Shown piece by piece: positions 35,358 to 45,529 of a stretch of DNA of 64,000 nucleotides. Numbering within the stretch: position 1 is the stretch's first letter; the number at the start of each line of letters is the position of its first letter. The position numbers and the translations under genes were made by a program. The notes beneath the pieces are model-generated. The model was not told the origin of the DNA. It saw nothing but the letters and a program-made list of their open reading frames with translations, and did not search any database. Source of the DNA: Olivibacter domesticus (GTDB lineage: Bacteria; Bacteroidota; Bacteroidia; Sphingobacteriales; Sphingobacteriaceae); NCBI RefSeq assembly GCF_900109575.1, contig NZ_FOAF01000004.1:1-64000 (forward strand), written 5' to 3'.

Positions 35358-36035
35358 TTATTTCAACTTAATAACAGGCGAATAGATCCCTTGATCGGCT
35401 CCCTTTGCCCAAACACAAACACGCCCGAATAGTGCTTTTGCTTCGAGAACCTTCGCATTATCTGCAAATTCGGCACTTAAGTTAACAGGACCGGTTGTTA
35501 GATCAGTTGTAAATTCTTTTCGCATCAGATTAAAGCCATCATCTACAAAAGCAGTAGCATTAAGCAATAATAATACGCGATCAATTTCGGCGTTATCCAC
35601 AATCTTGTTGATCGTAAAAGAAGTATTCATTGTATTGCTTGCTAACGAAATGGCTGCATCTGAGATGGTAAAAAATGGTGTGACTTCCAGATCAATGGAT
35701 GTAGATCCTCTTAAATCCACCACGGTAGTGTCGCGACTGTTTACCCATGGTCCATTTCCATCTCTGGTAACTAACTTATATTGCCCATCGAACAATTTGG
35801 CAGAAAAGCTACCATCTTGCCCAACAAAGACCTCTATGGGGTCCCGTTTGGCATAACCGTCCTGATAGAGCTGCAAACGTACTCGCTCATCTGTTCCCCT
35901 AACATTCAAAGCCTGCCCTTGATAGACCACTCTTCCGGAGAGTGTAGCTTCCGGTGCCTCGTAGTTATCCTTACCGCATCCCAACAGAGACAAAAACACG
36001 ATGCAGAAAACCCAATTTATTACGTACTTTTTCAT
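35358..36035 (-). CDS. DUF3823-type SusCD-associated lipoprotein
   Basis: 225-residue lipoprotein (lipobox SLLGC near residue 20). It begins with a carboxypeptidase-regulatory-like beta domain (ATLSGRVVYQGQALNVRGTDERVRLQLYQDGY, KLFDGQYKLVTRDGNGPWV) and ends with a second beta-sandwich region. This arrangement and its place directly after susD (12-base gap) match DUF3823 proteins, which are thought to sit on the cell surface with SusCD and may help bind glycan. No catalytic residues are visible. The function is inferred from position only. Confidence 0.8.
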   Translation of the reverse strand: MKKYVINWVFCIVFLSLLGCGKDNYEAPEATLSGRVVYQGQALNVRGTDERVRLQLYQDGYAKRDPIEVFVGQDGSFSAKLFDGQYKLVTRDGNGPWVNSRDTTVVDLRGSTSIDLEVTPFFTISDAAISLASNTMNTSFTINKIVDNAEIDRVLLLLNATAFVDDGFNLMRKEFTTDLTTGPVNLSAEFADNAKVLEAKALFGRVCVWAKGADQGIYSPVIKLK

Positions 36036-36047
36036 ATTTTATTCGTA

Positions 36048-37934
36048 TTACTGATATGGATTCTTAACTAATTTAGGGTTGTTGTTTAACCAGCTGTTAT
36101 CCAATTCACTGTAATAATGACGGACTTCAAAATTCAGTGGATTCGGATAAATAAAGTTCATGTTTTTTACCTCAAAAGCCCATTTACCGTTCTCTGGGCT
36201 TCCGGGAGCTACCACACGATAAGGCCATAAGCCTCTGCGACCAGCTTTTTCGTTGCTTGAACCACCCGACCAAGTTTTATCAGCTAAACGCCAACGTAAC
36301 ATATCCCAATAGCGATGATCTTCAAAGGCAAATTCCACTCGATTTTCATGTACAATGTTTTCGAAGGTCAGTATCGTCAAAGGCTGTACTCCGGCCCGCG
36401 TCCGTACCGCATTAATATTTGCCAGTGATACAGCATTACTTCCACCATTCAATTCAAATGCGGCCTCTGCAGCAATGAGATGAGCCTCGGCTATACGGAA
36501 ACGGGGTTCCCACATTTCAGAACCTCTTCCGATCGTACCAGCGCCAGGTGTTTCATCCAAGAATTTGCGAATGCCGAAACCCGTTTTATTCACTAAGCGT
36601 AGCGATGAGCTAAAAACAGGGCCATTGGCGGAAGTGATTAAGTTTCCTTGCGCATCACTGCTATTTGCTGCCCCTTCGCGTTTAATCCATTGACCATCCT
36701 GCTGATTCAATTGACCAGCTTGGTACACCACTTCGGTATTCGCAAATACAGATCCGGGATACAAGATAGTACCACCCAAACGCGGATCTCGCTGTTCAAA
36801 TAACTCACTAGCTGTATTGAAGAATTTTGGTGTCCCACTAAGACTTCCCACATCAAATTTGCTACCTACTCCCGGAGTTGTCGTGTTAATGAGTTCAAAC
36901 TCTTCTGCTAAATTCAACAATACGGATAAATAACTTGTGTTCGCATCTTGTGCCATGGATGCCGGTAAGTTGCCTGTGGTAAAGCCGTGTGTCTGACCAG
37001 GAAAAATATAATCTCTGGCCCAAATGACTTCTGTATTAGCATCCTTCATGCAAACCGCTTCGTAAAAATTTCGGGCTTTGTCGTCCGGGCGTTTATCTTG
37101 TAAAGCATAAGGGCCTTGTTCGATAACTTCTGTAGCAGCATCCAAAGCCTGCTGATAGTAGCTCTCCGCCTTACTCCGCTCAATTCCTACCTCTCTTCCG
37201 GTGGTCTGTATGGGTGCAGGCATCTGACTGTTGTATTTTGCCAACGACCCAGCATATAAAGCAGCGCGCGCTTCTAACATTTTAGCCGTCCATTTATTAG
37301 CTCGAGCCGAATTGGTAGTTTTCTCGCTCGTCATCAGACTCGCGATAGCATGGCATTCGCTAATGATATAATCATACGTTGCAGCCTCTGTGGCCCGCGG
37401 ACGTTGTAATGCTGTTACATCGTCTCCTGGTGTAAAATCAAATACTTCATCCCCAACTAATGGCATTCCCCCCAAACTTCGGCACATATTAAAATAGTAC
37501 CAAGCACGAATCAGCCGTGCCTCCCCGAGTAGAGGAGCCTTCTCCGTGTCAGATAGGACAGTGGTTTGATTCAGTCCCTGCAAAAACTGATTGATATTAC
37601 GAACCAGCTCATAATCGTATACGCGCCAACGGTTACGGTCAAAAGTATTCACTTGATCGAAGTCATATTTAATCGCCTCGTCTATCGTCGTATAGTCATA
37701 TTGTTCTCCACCGGCTCTTTGCCCCCATTGATAATATTGATCGGTCGTATTGGGCTTTAACCCACGACTGAGCCGCTCATAAAAATTGGCTAAGACTGAT
37801 TTGATGAGGTTTGGATCACTATAAACTTCATCATTAGGAAGTATTGTATCTGGCTTTTGCTCTAAAAAATCACTGCATCCGTTGCCTAAAAGTATGCAGG
37901 CTAAACCCACTATATAAAAATATTTTCTTTTCAT
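36048..37934 (-). CDS. SusD/RagB-family outer-membrane glycan-binding lipoprotein
   Basis: 628-residue lipoprotein with lipobox LGNGC near residue 20, followed by SDFLEQKPDTILPNDEVYSDPN, a typical SusD mature N-terminus. The RagB C-terminal motif IVHENRVEFAFEDHRYWDMLRWRLADKTW is present. It pairs with the SusC encoded 4 bases upstream. At 628 residues it is somewhat larger than the average SusD (about 550), consistent with a bulkier ligand; that reading is inference. Confidence 0.94.
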   Translation of the reverse strand: MKRKYFYIVGLACILLGNGCSDFLEQKPDTILPNDEVYSDPNLIKSVLANFYERLSRGLKPNTTDQYYQWGQRAGGEQYDYTTIDEAIKYDFDQVNTFDRNRWRVYDYELVRNINQFLQGLNQTTVLSDTEKAPLLGEARLIRAWYYFNMCRSLGGMPLVGDEVFDFTPGDDVTALQRPRATEAATYDYIISECHAIASLMTSEKTTNSARANKWTAKMLEARAALYAGSLAKYNSQMPAPIQTTGREVGIERSKAESYYQQALDAATEVIEQGPYALQDKRPDDKARNFYEAVCMKDANTEVIWARDYIFPGQTHGFTTGNLPASMAQDANTSYLSVLLNLAEEFELINTTTPGVGSKFDVGSLSGTPKFFNTASELFEQRDPRLGGTILYPGSVFANTEVVYQAGQLNQQDGQWIKREGAANSSDAQGNLITSANGPVFSSSLRLVNKTGFGIRKFLDETPGAGTIGRGSEMWEPRFRIAEAHLIAAEAAFELNGGSNAVSLANINAVRTRAGVQPLTILTFENIVHENRVEFAFEDHRYWDMLRWRLADKTWSGGSSNEKAGRRGLWPYRVVAPGSPENGKWAFEVKNMNFIYPNPLNFEVRHYYSELDNSWLNNNPKLVKNPYQ

Positions 37935-37938
37935 TGTT

Positions 37939-40900
37939 CTAGAATTGAAGGTTCAAACCTAAATTATACATACGCATGGTAGGAAATCCCAAGCCATTCT
38001 GATCTTGTTGCTCTGGGTCGACCCCTTGTACATTACTAATAGCAAATAAATTTTGTCCGGAAACATACACCCTAACGCTGGATATTTTTGCTCTATTTAA
38101 CCAATCTTTAGGCAGGTTATACCCAAACTCCAAGTTACGCAACTTGACATAACTAACATTATGTTTCCAGAAAGTACTATTCCAATAATTACTGTGATCA
38201 CCTTGGTTCAACCGCACCATTGGATATTTGCCAGGTATGATTTCGCTATTAGGATCCCATATATCTGCCAAATGCCATGCATCCTCGAATACGTTTTTAG
38301 GATTATTGCCATTATTCTGAAAGGGTACGGCTTGTTCGTATCGTTGGTACCAAGAAGAAAGGGCTGAGCCAGAAAAGTCGAAAGCCAGATCAAAGCCCTT
38401 ATAATTAAAGGCGAAGTTTAAACCAAAATTTAAGATAGGTGTCGCATCCTCACGAAATCCAATTGGTCTTTCGTCCATACTATTAATCACACCGTCGCCA
38501 TTTAAGTCCTTATATTTTATGTCACCAGGCATCAAAGTGGTATTTCCTTTTCGGTCATTATCAATGGGATAATTTGCTATTTCTTCCCAGCTCTGGAATT
38601 GGCCATCTGCCTCCAGCCCCCAATTCAAGTGGCCGAAACGCTGATAAATACTATTTCTGTACTCATCCCAAGAATTGCTACGTCGGTTATCATACTGCTT
38701 CCAATCATAGAAACGCGCGTAGGTGACATTTCCACCAATACTATAATTAAGTTCATTGATATTATCAGACCAACGAATCGCGGCATCAAAGCCTTTATTT
38801 ACGTCAGAATTCAAGTTTTCATTAGGTAATAGAAAACCGAGTTCAGAGGGCAATAACACATCATAACGTGCCGCAGGCAAACCATTCCTTCTGCGATGGA
38901 AGAAAGAAAGCTCTCCAGTTAAGCGACTTTTAAACATGGAGATATCCAATCCCACGTCTAATATGGTTGATTTTGTCCAAGATAAAGTAGTAACAGGCAG
39001 GCCCCTAGGTTTAGATCCGATGACATATTCACCATCAATTACGGAGGCTCCTTCTCTATAATCATACCCTGGTAAATAATCAAAAGCGTCATAACCATCC
39101 ACGTTATCATCCCCTACTAAACCATAAGATCCTCTGATTTTTAAATTATCAATTAGATTATTCACCCCATGTCCTTTCCAGAATTTTTCTTCCGAAATTC
39201 GCCAACCAACTGAAGCAGAAGGAAAGAATCCCCAACGATCATTGGGTGGGTATTTCCAAGAGCCATCATATCGACCAGATAACTCCAATAGATATTTACT
39301 TTCATAGTTATAATTGAAGCGCCCCATCCAACCGATACGTGCCTGCGTATTATTACCACGATCATCAAATGATCTAAATTCATCAAAATTTATTAGGTTC
39401 AGGTTATTGGATGTAGGTCTACTAACGATCCTACCCTCCGGATCACTACGCTTAATCGTTTCCATACCAACAATGGCATTAACGGCATGACCTCCGAACG
39501 TTTTATCATAGGCTAATTGGATATTGGAGGTGATTTCTTCTACCTGCGCATAAATACGTTCCCGGTAAGGATCCGACATGGTATAATCGACAGGATAAGT
39601 ATCAGTTGCCGGGTCGTACCGATAGAGATTATATGTAAATTCCTGATTATCAAACTTTCTAGTCGCATAATAATAACCCCCTAACATTTTAGCCTTCAAT
39701 CCAGGCATAATTTCATATTCTGCATTTGCTTGCAATTGAATATTTCGCCAAGTGTCGGTCATACGGCCAGAGTTTTCGTAATTTAAAACGCCGAAATTCG
39801 TTTGTACATCATCGCCAGGACGTTGCGGGTAAAGAGGGTTATCGTTAGCATATGGCCTTCTTGTAGGTAGATTCCTGAGCACTGCGAAGCGAGGTAACCA
39901 ATAGTCGTCACCACCTGGCACACCTGGGTTTTCACGTTGCTCTATTCGTCCGTTCATTCTAAAACCAACCTTGAGACGGTCATTGATACGCGATTCCACG
40001 TTCATCTGAGCATTCGTCCGGTCAAAGCCGCCATAATTTTTTATTGTTGCATCCTGTTGTAGCCGACCTACCGAGATATAGTAATTGGATTTCTCCGAGC
40101 CCCCAGTAAAATTGGCATTTAAATAATATTGTGGTGCAGACTTCCAGATATAATCTAACCAATCGAAGCCCTGATATCCTTTCTCTGTACCAGCCATCCA
40201 TTTTTCATATTCTTCCGGAGAATAGCTACGCTGTTCGCCTCTCAATGTTTCTCCCTGCACATAGTTATGTACATACGTTTTGGCATCGGCTGGGTCGACA
40301 AACTTAAAATTGTCCTGCATACCATAATAACTGTTGATGGATACCGTATTCTTTGAATTTGTACTTCCTTTCTTAGTAGTGACCACGATAACCCCATTAG
40401 CCGCACGGACCCCATAAATAGAAGCAGAAGCATCTTTTAATACCGAGATAGACTCAATATCGTTAAAATCCAAGTTATTGAACTGTCCCCCGTCGGACTG
40501 TATCCCGTCGATTACATACAAGGGATTTCCCATATTTCGGACTTGAATCTGCGTTGTAGAACCCGGACGGCCATCTGTTTGCCGTGTATTTAAACCTGCC
40601 ACCTTACCTACCAAGGCACCAGAAACGGTGGGAGCAGAAGACCGAGCAATATCCTTAGATCCGATTGTTGCAATGGCCCCTGTCAAAGTGGCTTTCTTTT
40701 GAGAGAGTCCAAACCCTGTAACGACCACTTCTTCCAAAGATTGATTATCCGGTTTCATGGTAACCCTTACTTCATTACTTTCTCCCAAGGTAATCGTCTG
40801 TGCTACATAACCTATATAAGTAACTTCTAATATAGCGTTCGTACTAACAGTCAAGATAAACGCACCATTACTATCAGTGGTCGCTCCATTATTGGTACCT

Positions 40901-41100
40901 TTTTCTTTAATGCTCGCCCCTATGATGGGCTGATCTGCTTCGTCCAAGATTACACCTTTTATTTCTCGCTGTTGCAGCCGACGTTCGTCCGCGGGAGCTA
41001 GCTCAATAGAAGTCGCATATCCGAATGCACCTGTATTCGTCCCTATTAAAAATATAAGCAGGCAGGAAAATTTACATAGTCGACTGCTTAAACTTGGCAT
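37939..41100 (-). CDS. SusC/RagA TonB-dependent outer-membrane transporter
   Basis: About 1053 residues from the start I prefer (41100, MPSLSSRLCKFS), which puts a signal peptide (SCLLIFLIGTNTGAFGYA) at the N-terminus. In-frame ATGs at 41139 and 41259 would add 13 or 53 residues and cannot be excluded. In order: regulatory-like domain (IKGVILDEADQPIIGASIKEKGT), the SusC hallmark LEEVVVTGFGLSQKKATLTGAI, plug (GNPLYVIDGIQSDGGQ, DIESISVLKDASASIYGVRAANGV) and barrel ending in GLNLQF. It starts the operon susC-susD-DUF3823. Two LacI-type sites lie upstream at 41322 and 41388. Confidence 0.94.
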   Translation of the reverse strand: MPSLSSRLCKFSCLLIFLIGTNTGAFGYATSIELAPADERRLQQREIKGVILDEADQPIIGASIKEKGTNNGATTDSNGAFILTVSTNAILEVTYIGYVAQTITLGESNEVRVTMKPDNQSLEEVVVTGFGLSQKKATLTGAIATIGSKDIARSSAPTVSGALVGKVAGLNTRQTDGRPGSTTQIQVRNMGNPLYVIDGIQSDGGQFNNLDFNDIESISVLKDASASIYGVRAANGVIVVTTKKGSTNSKNTVSINSYYGMQDNFKFVDPADAKTYVHNYVQGETLRGEQRSYSPEEYEKWMAGTEKGYQGFDWLDYIWKSAPQYYLNANFTGGSEKSNYYISVGRLQQDATIKNYGGFDRTNAQMNVESRINDRLKVGFRMNGRIEQRENPGVPGGDDYWLPRFAVLRNLPTRRPYANDNPLYPQRPGDDVQTNFGVLNYENSGRMTDTWRNIQLQANAEYEIMPGLKAKMLGGYYYATRKFDNQEFTYNLYRYDPATDTYPVDYTMSDPYRERIYAQVEEITSNIQLAYDKTFGGHAVNAIVGMETIKRSDPEGRIVSRPTSNNLNLINFDEFRSFDDRGNNTQARIGWMGRFNYNYESKYLLELSGRYDGSWKYPPNDRWGFFPSASVGWRISEEKFWKGHGVNNLIDNLKIRGSYGLVGDDNVDGYDAFDYLPGYDYREGASVIDGEYVIGSKPRGLPVTTLSWTKSTILDVGLDISMFKSRLTGELSFFHRRRNGLPAARYDVLLPSELGFLLPNENLNSDVNKGFDAAIRWSDNINELNYSIGGNVTYARFYDWKQYDNRRSNSWDEYRNSIYQRFGHLNWGLEADGQFQSWEEIANYPIDNDRKGNTTLMPGDIKYKDLNGDGVINSMDERPIGFREDATPILNFGLNFAFNYKGFDLAFDFSGSALSSWYQRYEQAVPFQNNGNNPKNVFEDAWHLADIWDPNSEIIPGKYPMVRLNQGDHSNYWNSTFWKHNVSYVKLRNLEFGYNLPKDWLNRAKISSVRVYVSGQNLFAISNVQGVDPEQQDQNGLGFPTMRMYNLGLNLQF

Positions 41101-41321
41101 TAAGGAAAGCCCCTTTTGTAAAAAAATGCACTCACTCATTCTGGTTTGTACAAAATCAGAAATACTAAATTTAAAAAATCGAAAAATGAGGGGAGGCTTT
41201 CTTAAAGAACACCATCTGTAGAATAAACTACGTGCATGATAACGTATCTTTCTCGTCATAAGAATTTATAAGTTAATTGGTTTTTTATTAATCAGTCAGC
41301 TTGTTCTAACGCATTTTTAGA

Positions 41322-41336
41322 AAAACGATTTAGCAA
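41322..41336. promoter_or_regulatory. LacI-type candidate operator 1 upstream of susC
   Basis: AAAACGATTTAGCAA, repeated exactly at 41388-41402. Its reverse complement GCTAAATCGTTTT has the central CG and flanking A/T steps typical of LacI-family sites and resembles the palindrome at 59909-59924. The two copies are 66 bases apart, suitable for looping. The remainder of 41260-41654 holds no gene. Confidence 0.5.
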
Positions 41337-41387
41337 GGCAGATCATCATATTCAGTTATTTATTAGTTTTTTCTTAGCAATTCAAAG

Positions 41388-41402
41388 AAAACGATTTAGC
41401 AA
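41388..41402. promoter_or_regulatory. LacI-type candidate operator 2 upstream of susC
   Basis: Exact second copy of the 15-base sequence at 41322-41336. A TTTG that could serve as a -33 element on the minus strand overlaps its edge. Binding by the regulator encoded at 43127-44152 is the simplest inference. Confidence 0.5.
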
Positions 41403-41533
41403 CGAGATTTTAGGCTGTTTTTGTGTCAATAGTTCGTCAATTTGTCTCATAGAATTATTCCAACAAAAGACTTCATTTTTTGCTATAAACAGGGAAGACG
41501 GACATAGGAGATAAAAAAGAAGGGGTATTCGGT

Positions 41534-41568
41534 AATAACGAGCCCGACGGGATATCGGGCTCATTATT
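41534..41568 (-). terminator. Stem-loop downstream of the fucosidase gene
   Basis: A 14-pair stem, 41534-41547 with 41555-41568, contains GAGCCCGA/TCGGGCTC and one G-U pair, with a 7-base loop. It lies about 87 bases after the GH29 stop. A T-run follows only some 20 bases later on the minus strand, so termination strength is uncertain. Confidence 0.5.
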
Positions 41569-41654
41569 ACAAATCTATTTCATTGCTGTGCAGACATATA
41601 GACCTCTCCATTTAAGTCGAGGTGACGTAAAGAAGCAAATTTGAGACAGCCTAT

Positions 41655-43037
41655 TTATTCTAATATCAATTCTATAACCGGAATTTCAACGTTGGGTTTT
41701 ACTACCGGCAAATCCATAATCAGATCCGATTCTCCAGCGGTAATGGTCATATGTGAGCCAGGTTCCGTTCTCGACGTGTACTTGACTTCAGAACCATCAT
41801 GTAAGAACTGCGCGTATTTCACCTTTCCCTTAAGCCCCGGAAGGTACAGCGTTTTAAATGGCCATTGTAAAAGATGAACATATAAACGTTTCGTATCAGG
41901 ATTATAGGTTAAAAAGCAATTGTCTGGCTTTTTAAATTCTTCAGGAGCAGCTGTACAACCATAAATAGATCTACTATTGTACTTCATCCAATCTCCTAAA
42001 CCCTCCAGTCTTTCAGTCGCCCTATCATCAAAATAACCTCGAGCAGTCGGTCCGACATTTAGGAGTAGGTTTCCACCTTTACTTACCACTTCTATTAACA
42101 TGGCGATTAGCTGATTGGTACTTTTCCAGGTGTTTTCATCTCTATGGTATCCCCACGATCCTGAGAAAGTTTGACAAGTTTCCCAAGCAACCCGTTTTCC
42201 GTTTTCCTCTGGCCATTTATTTGGCATGAATTGTTCTGGTGTTCGGTAATCCCATCCCCAATCACCCTCGTTTAAGTCTAACCGATCGTTAACAATGATC
42301 TCTGGCTGCAACTTTTTGGTTAACATAAGGATCCCTTCGCTGTCCCAATCTTCATGTCCCTTTCCATCTTTACCGGGGTATGAAAAATCATAAAACAATA
42401 AATCTATCTTTCCATAGTTCGTTAAGAGCTCCGTAATCTGATCTTTCATAAACTGACGATATTTATTCATATCACGTTTACTATTAGATTCCCTTGCTTC
42501 TTTATTATTACGCATAGCATGCGTACCATCAACAGTAAAATCTGGGTGGTGCCAGTCTATTAAGGAGTAATAAAAACCTATCTTTAATCCTTCAGCGCGA
42601 CAAGCTTCCACAAATGGTTTCAATAAGTCTCTCGCTGCCGGCGTATTCGGCGCTTTATAATCACTTACTTTGGTATCCCATAAGCTAAATCCCTCATGAT
42701 GCCGTGCCGTAATCACCACATATTTCATTCCGGCCCTTTTAGCATAAGCTGCCCACTCTTTCGGATTGTATAGATCTGGATCGAACAAATTAAAATAGCG
42801 CGCTTTATAATCTTCGGTACTAATTTGTTCTTGCTGCTGCACCCATTCATGCCGTGCGGGTACTGCATATAGCCCCCAATGAATAAACATACCAAAGCGA
42901 TCGTGTCTCCACCAGGCCATCCGCTTATCTTTTTGTTCTTTGGTTTCCTTCGCCCACTCCGGAGCGTTACTTTGTGCTTGTGCATTCCCTAAGGATAAAC
43001 ACGTCATCAATAACAGATATAATATACAGGTTCTCAT
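41655..43037 (-). CDS. Alpha-L-fucosidase (GH29)
   Basis: Secreted exo-glycosidase removing alpha-linked L-fucose. The start at 43037 (MRTCILYLLLMTCLSLGNAQAQ) gives a clean signal peptide; upstream ATGs at 43058 and 43073 would not. The mature protein opens with RMAWWRHDRFGMFIHWGLYAVPARHEWV, a GH29 hallmark. The catalytic nucleophile is D217 in IDLLFYDFSY. HEGFSLWDTKVSDYKAPNTPAARDLLKPFVEACRAEGLKIGFYYS-type sequence is conserved. It lies 89 bases after a LacI gene. Fucose or a fucose-like sugar could feed the FucP/FucI genes 12 kb away, though these may serve another sugar. Confidence 0.92.
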   Translation of the reverse strand: MRTCILYLLLMTCLSLGNAQAQSNAPEWAKETKEQKDKRMAWWRHDRFGMFIHWGLYAVPARHEWVQQQEQISTEDYKARYFNLFDPDLYNPKEWAAYAKRAGMKYVVITARHHEGFSLWDTKVSDYKAPNTPAARDLLKPFVEACRAEGLKIGFYYSLIDWHHPDFTVDGTHAMRNNKEARESNSKRDMNKYRQFMKDQITELLTNYGKIDLLFYDFSYPGKDGKGHEDWDSEGILMLTKKLQPEIIVNDRLDLNEGDWGWDYRTPEQFMPNKWPEENGKRVAWETCQTFSGSWGYHRDENTWKSTNQLIAMLIEVVSKGGNLLLNVGPTARGYFDDRATERLEGLGDWMKYNSRSIYGCTAAPEEFKKPDNCFLTYNPDTKRLYVHLLQWPFKTLYLPGLKGKVKYAQFLHDGSEVKYTSRTEPGSHMTITAGESDLIMDLPVVKPNVEIPVIELILE

Positions 43038-43126
43038 AACATAATTTAGTTTGTACATAATTACGCATCCCAACCTATATTACATGTAGTTATTTTAGCA
43101 TAGTATTGAGCTATTTTGACAAGTAA

Positions 43127-44152
43127 CTATTTAGTTTTTCGACTAGATTCTCTTATAATAAGGTCAGAGTCTAGCAAAACTTGTGTTTCGTCCTGTTTCG
43201 GATGACTTATCTGATTTACTAAAATTTTCACGGCTTGCCGCGCTACTTCAATCAATGGTTGTTTCACATAAGTGAGCGGGCAATAAAAAAAATCAAAAGC
43301 GTCACCTTCATCAAAACAAACAATGGCAACGTCATCAGGTATCTTTAAACGTTTGTTGTTTAGAAATTTCAGACCGTATATGGAAAGCGTATTGGTAGCG
43401 AAAAACAGTGCATCAATTGTCTGTCCCCCGTTTATTAATGATTCTATCTGTTTTTGTATCTCTAGCTCAGCGTGATCATATGCAACCTCAAATAGTAGGG
43501 GCTTAACTGATTTCACTTTATGATCCTTAATTGCCATTGTGTAACCTTTAATGCGTTCTTGCATGTGGATCAAATTGCTTTTGTAGGCAATCATCGCAAT
43601 CCGCTTATATCCATTATTAATTAAATGGCTAGTAGCCTGATAAGCTGCTTTGAAATTATCGGTAATAACATAATTTGTTTTGATCTCTGGAAAATACCTA
43701 TCAATTAACACAAAGGGGATATTCGATGCATTTAAGTAATTTATCTGCGCTTCGGTGTGCTCGGTTGGAGCAATGATAAATCCGTCAACTTGTCGCTTAA
43801 TCAATACATCCATTAAATCCTGTGATTTTTCCGCATTCTCGTCCGAGCTACCAAAAATCACCGTATAATTGTTCTTTTTTGCCTCGTCTTCAATTGTTCG
43901 TGCAATATTGGCAAAAAAGGGATTGGATATATCAGCCACTATTAAACCGATAGTAAATGACTTCCCACTTTTTAAACTTTTTGCGATCTGGTTTGGCTGA
44001 TAGTTCAGTTCTGCTGCCTTTTTCCGGATAACTTCTGCTATCTGCTTTCCCACCCGGGCTTCCTTTTCTTTATTATTTAGCACATAAGAAACCAAAGCTG
44101 TTGATACACCTACAGCTTTTGCTATATCCTTTAGTGAAACCTTTTTATTCAT
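43127..44152 (-). CDS. LacI-family transcriptional regulator
   Basis: 341-residue regulator: LacI helix-turn-helix at residues 5-25 (SLKDIAKAVGVSTALVSYVLNN), hinge (ELNYQPNQIAKSLKSGKS) and an effector-binding domain to the end. It lies between an unknown secreted protein gene and the GH29 gene. Related candidate sites occur upstream of its own gene (44351-44366), upstream of susC (41322, 41388) and upstream of the GH172 gene (59909-59924). This suggests autoregulation and control of two PULs. The ligand is unknown. Confidence 0.9.
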   Translation of the reverse strand: MNKKVSLKDIAKAVGVSTALVSYVLNNKEKEARVGKQIAEVIRKKAAELNYQPNQIAKSLKSGKSFTIGLIVADISNPFFANIARTIEDEAKKNNYTVIFGSSDENAEKSQDLMDVLIKRQVDGFIIAPTEHTEAQINYLNASNIPFVLIDRYFPEIKTNYVITDNFKAAYQATSHLINNGYKRIAMIAYKSNLIHMQERIKGYTMAIKDHKVKSVKPLLFEVAYDHAELEIQKQIESLINGGQTIDALFFATNTLSIYGLKFLNNKRLKIPDDVAIVCFDEGDAFDFFYCPLTYVKQPLIEVARQAVKILVNQISHPKQDETQVLLDSDLIIRESSRKTK

Positions 44153-44208
44153 TTGTCTATTTTATTCGTTTTTTTTCTACGGAATTATGTTTGGACAGAT
44201 CTTAAGAT

Positions 44209-44253
44209 ATCTCGATTCCGCTTCGCTCCACTCGATATGACGGGTATCTTGTA
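44209..44253. repeat. Short intergenic repeat of the TTCGCTCCACTCGATATGACG type
   Basis: ATATCTCGATTCCGC followed by TTCGCTCCACTCGATATGACG forms an imperfect hairpin (ATATCTCGA with TCGATAT). Sequences of this flavour are common between genes in Sphingobacteria and Flavobacteria. It lies upstream of the LacI gene. The role is unknown. Confidence 0.35.
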
Positions 44254-44350
44254 TGTCATTAACTCTACAATATGTTTGCAAAAAACTGAACGCTCTACAT
44301 GACGTTCTAGATAAATCCTATAATCATCATTTATTTGTTCGCAATATAAT

Positions 44351-44366
44351 GTTTAAACGATTAAGT
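44351..44366. promoter_or_regulatory. LacI-type candidate operator upstream of the lacI gene
   Basis: GTTTAAACGATTAAGT; its reverse complement ACTTAATCGTTTAAAC matches 14 of 16 positions of GCTTAATCGATTAAAC at 59909-59924. It lies about 200 bases before the LacI start and 29 bases after the stop of the upstream gene. Autoregulation is inferred. Confidence 0.45.
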
Positions 44367-44394
44367 TAAAATTTTAATTAGGCGAAAACAACAC

Positions 44395-45525
44395 TTAAAA
44401 AGTTTGGCTATTAAATACATCCATAATTTCTTTTGGAGACATTTCTGTAATACCAAAAAAAGACTTTTGTCCCGGTAAATATTTTTCTTGCAATTCGAAA
44501 TTTTCAAATGCTGGTCCTCCGGGAATTGCCAGATAATTATTAGCATCCCTGCTTCCTCCACTCCAATATTTTGCACGCCCATTTACCCTGACACGCCACT
44601 GCGCATTTTCCGCAACTTGTTCTTTGCGCCAATATTGTGTTAATTTAACCGGAATCCTATAATACCAGTTCCTTTTCACATTTGCCAGTGAATCTGTAGG
44701 CCATTTCCCCAACTCTTCTAAATTTTCATTAGTAGTGGCAAATGCAAAACGATCTCCACGTTTGCTGCGCAGAAGTCTTGCTGCAGGATATGTGTCCTTT
44801 TCAATGAAATCAATTCCTTCATAACCCTTATAAAGTGTTCTGGCGTCAATAACCTCATCGTTAAAATGTAGTTGACGTAAACGGGCATAATTTCCCATCG
44901 TGGCCGTTATGTTGCAATAATCCATCTGCTCACTATCCGCTCTATTGAAAACTTGTATGCAAATCTCTTGTGGACGATCGCTTCGAATGGAAAGTTTCAG
45001 ATAAGGATGTGCACCAGAAATAAACTTCTCCATGAACACATATAAAGAAAGTTCTTCAACCTTCGGATGGTTGGGATCGGGATGTGAAATGATGCCGCTC
45101 GTATTTGCAGTTGGATAAAACGAGTTCTCTTTTTCTTCACTACTGGCCCACATCAGTTTCCCCCATTTCTCATCAATTTGCGAAGGCGATATTTCACTAA
45201 ATTCGATCTTTCCATTTACTATTGGTTCAATCGCTAAGAAATTTAAAAGGTACATATTACCCCCTCGTTCGATCCCCAATCGGATTAAGCCCCTAGGACC
45301 GCCACCAAATAAACCTTTATTTGTTTCAATTCCGTAAGGCCAAAGGCTAAATACAATTCCGTTGCGTATACCCCAAAGAGCAGCATCCTTGTCGCTTTCT
45401 GGTCGGATCCAGGCATGTTCGCTACTTTGTTCTTGCGCAAACACAGGTGGCCACGATATCACTAACCAAACAATCGTTATTACCATAATCGATAATATCT
45501 TCTTAACAAATTGCCTGTTATACAT
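44395..45525 (-). CDS. Secreted protein of unknown function
   Basis: 376-residue exported protein with a signal peptide of about 30 residues (IVWLVISWPPVFAQ). I do not recognise the family. Visible features are aromatic-rich beta-type segments such as WGIRNGIVFSLWPYGIE, FGGGPRGLIRLGIERGG and RAKYWSGGSRDANNYLAIPGGPAFENFEL, with no repeats, no cysteine pattern and no further membrane segment. The stop is far from the next gene, but its start is only 4 bases from the stop of the DUF4091 gene, so the two are co-transcribed and may act together. A sugar-binding or glycosidase-like beta fold is possible; nothing in the sequence proves it. Confidence 0.75.
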   Translation of the reverse strand: MYNRQFVKKILSIMVITIVWLVISWPPVFAQEQSSEHAWIRPESDKDAALWGIRNGIVFSLWPYGIETNKGLFGGGPRGLIRLGIERGGNMYLLNFLAIEPIVNGKIEFSEISPSQIDEKWGKLMWASSEEKENSFYPTANTSGIISHPDPNHPKVEELSLYVFMEKFISGAHPYLKLSIRSDRPQEICIQVFNRADSEQMDYCNITATMGNYARLRQLHFNDEVIDARTLYKGYEGIDFIEKDTYPAARLLRSKRGDRFAFATTNENLEELGKWPTDSLANVKRNWYYRIPVKLTQYWRKEQVAENAQWRVRVNGRAKYWSGGSRDANNYLAIPGGPAFENFELQEKYLPGQKSFFGITEMSPKEIMDVFNSQTF

Positions 45526-45529
45526 GCTA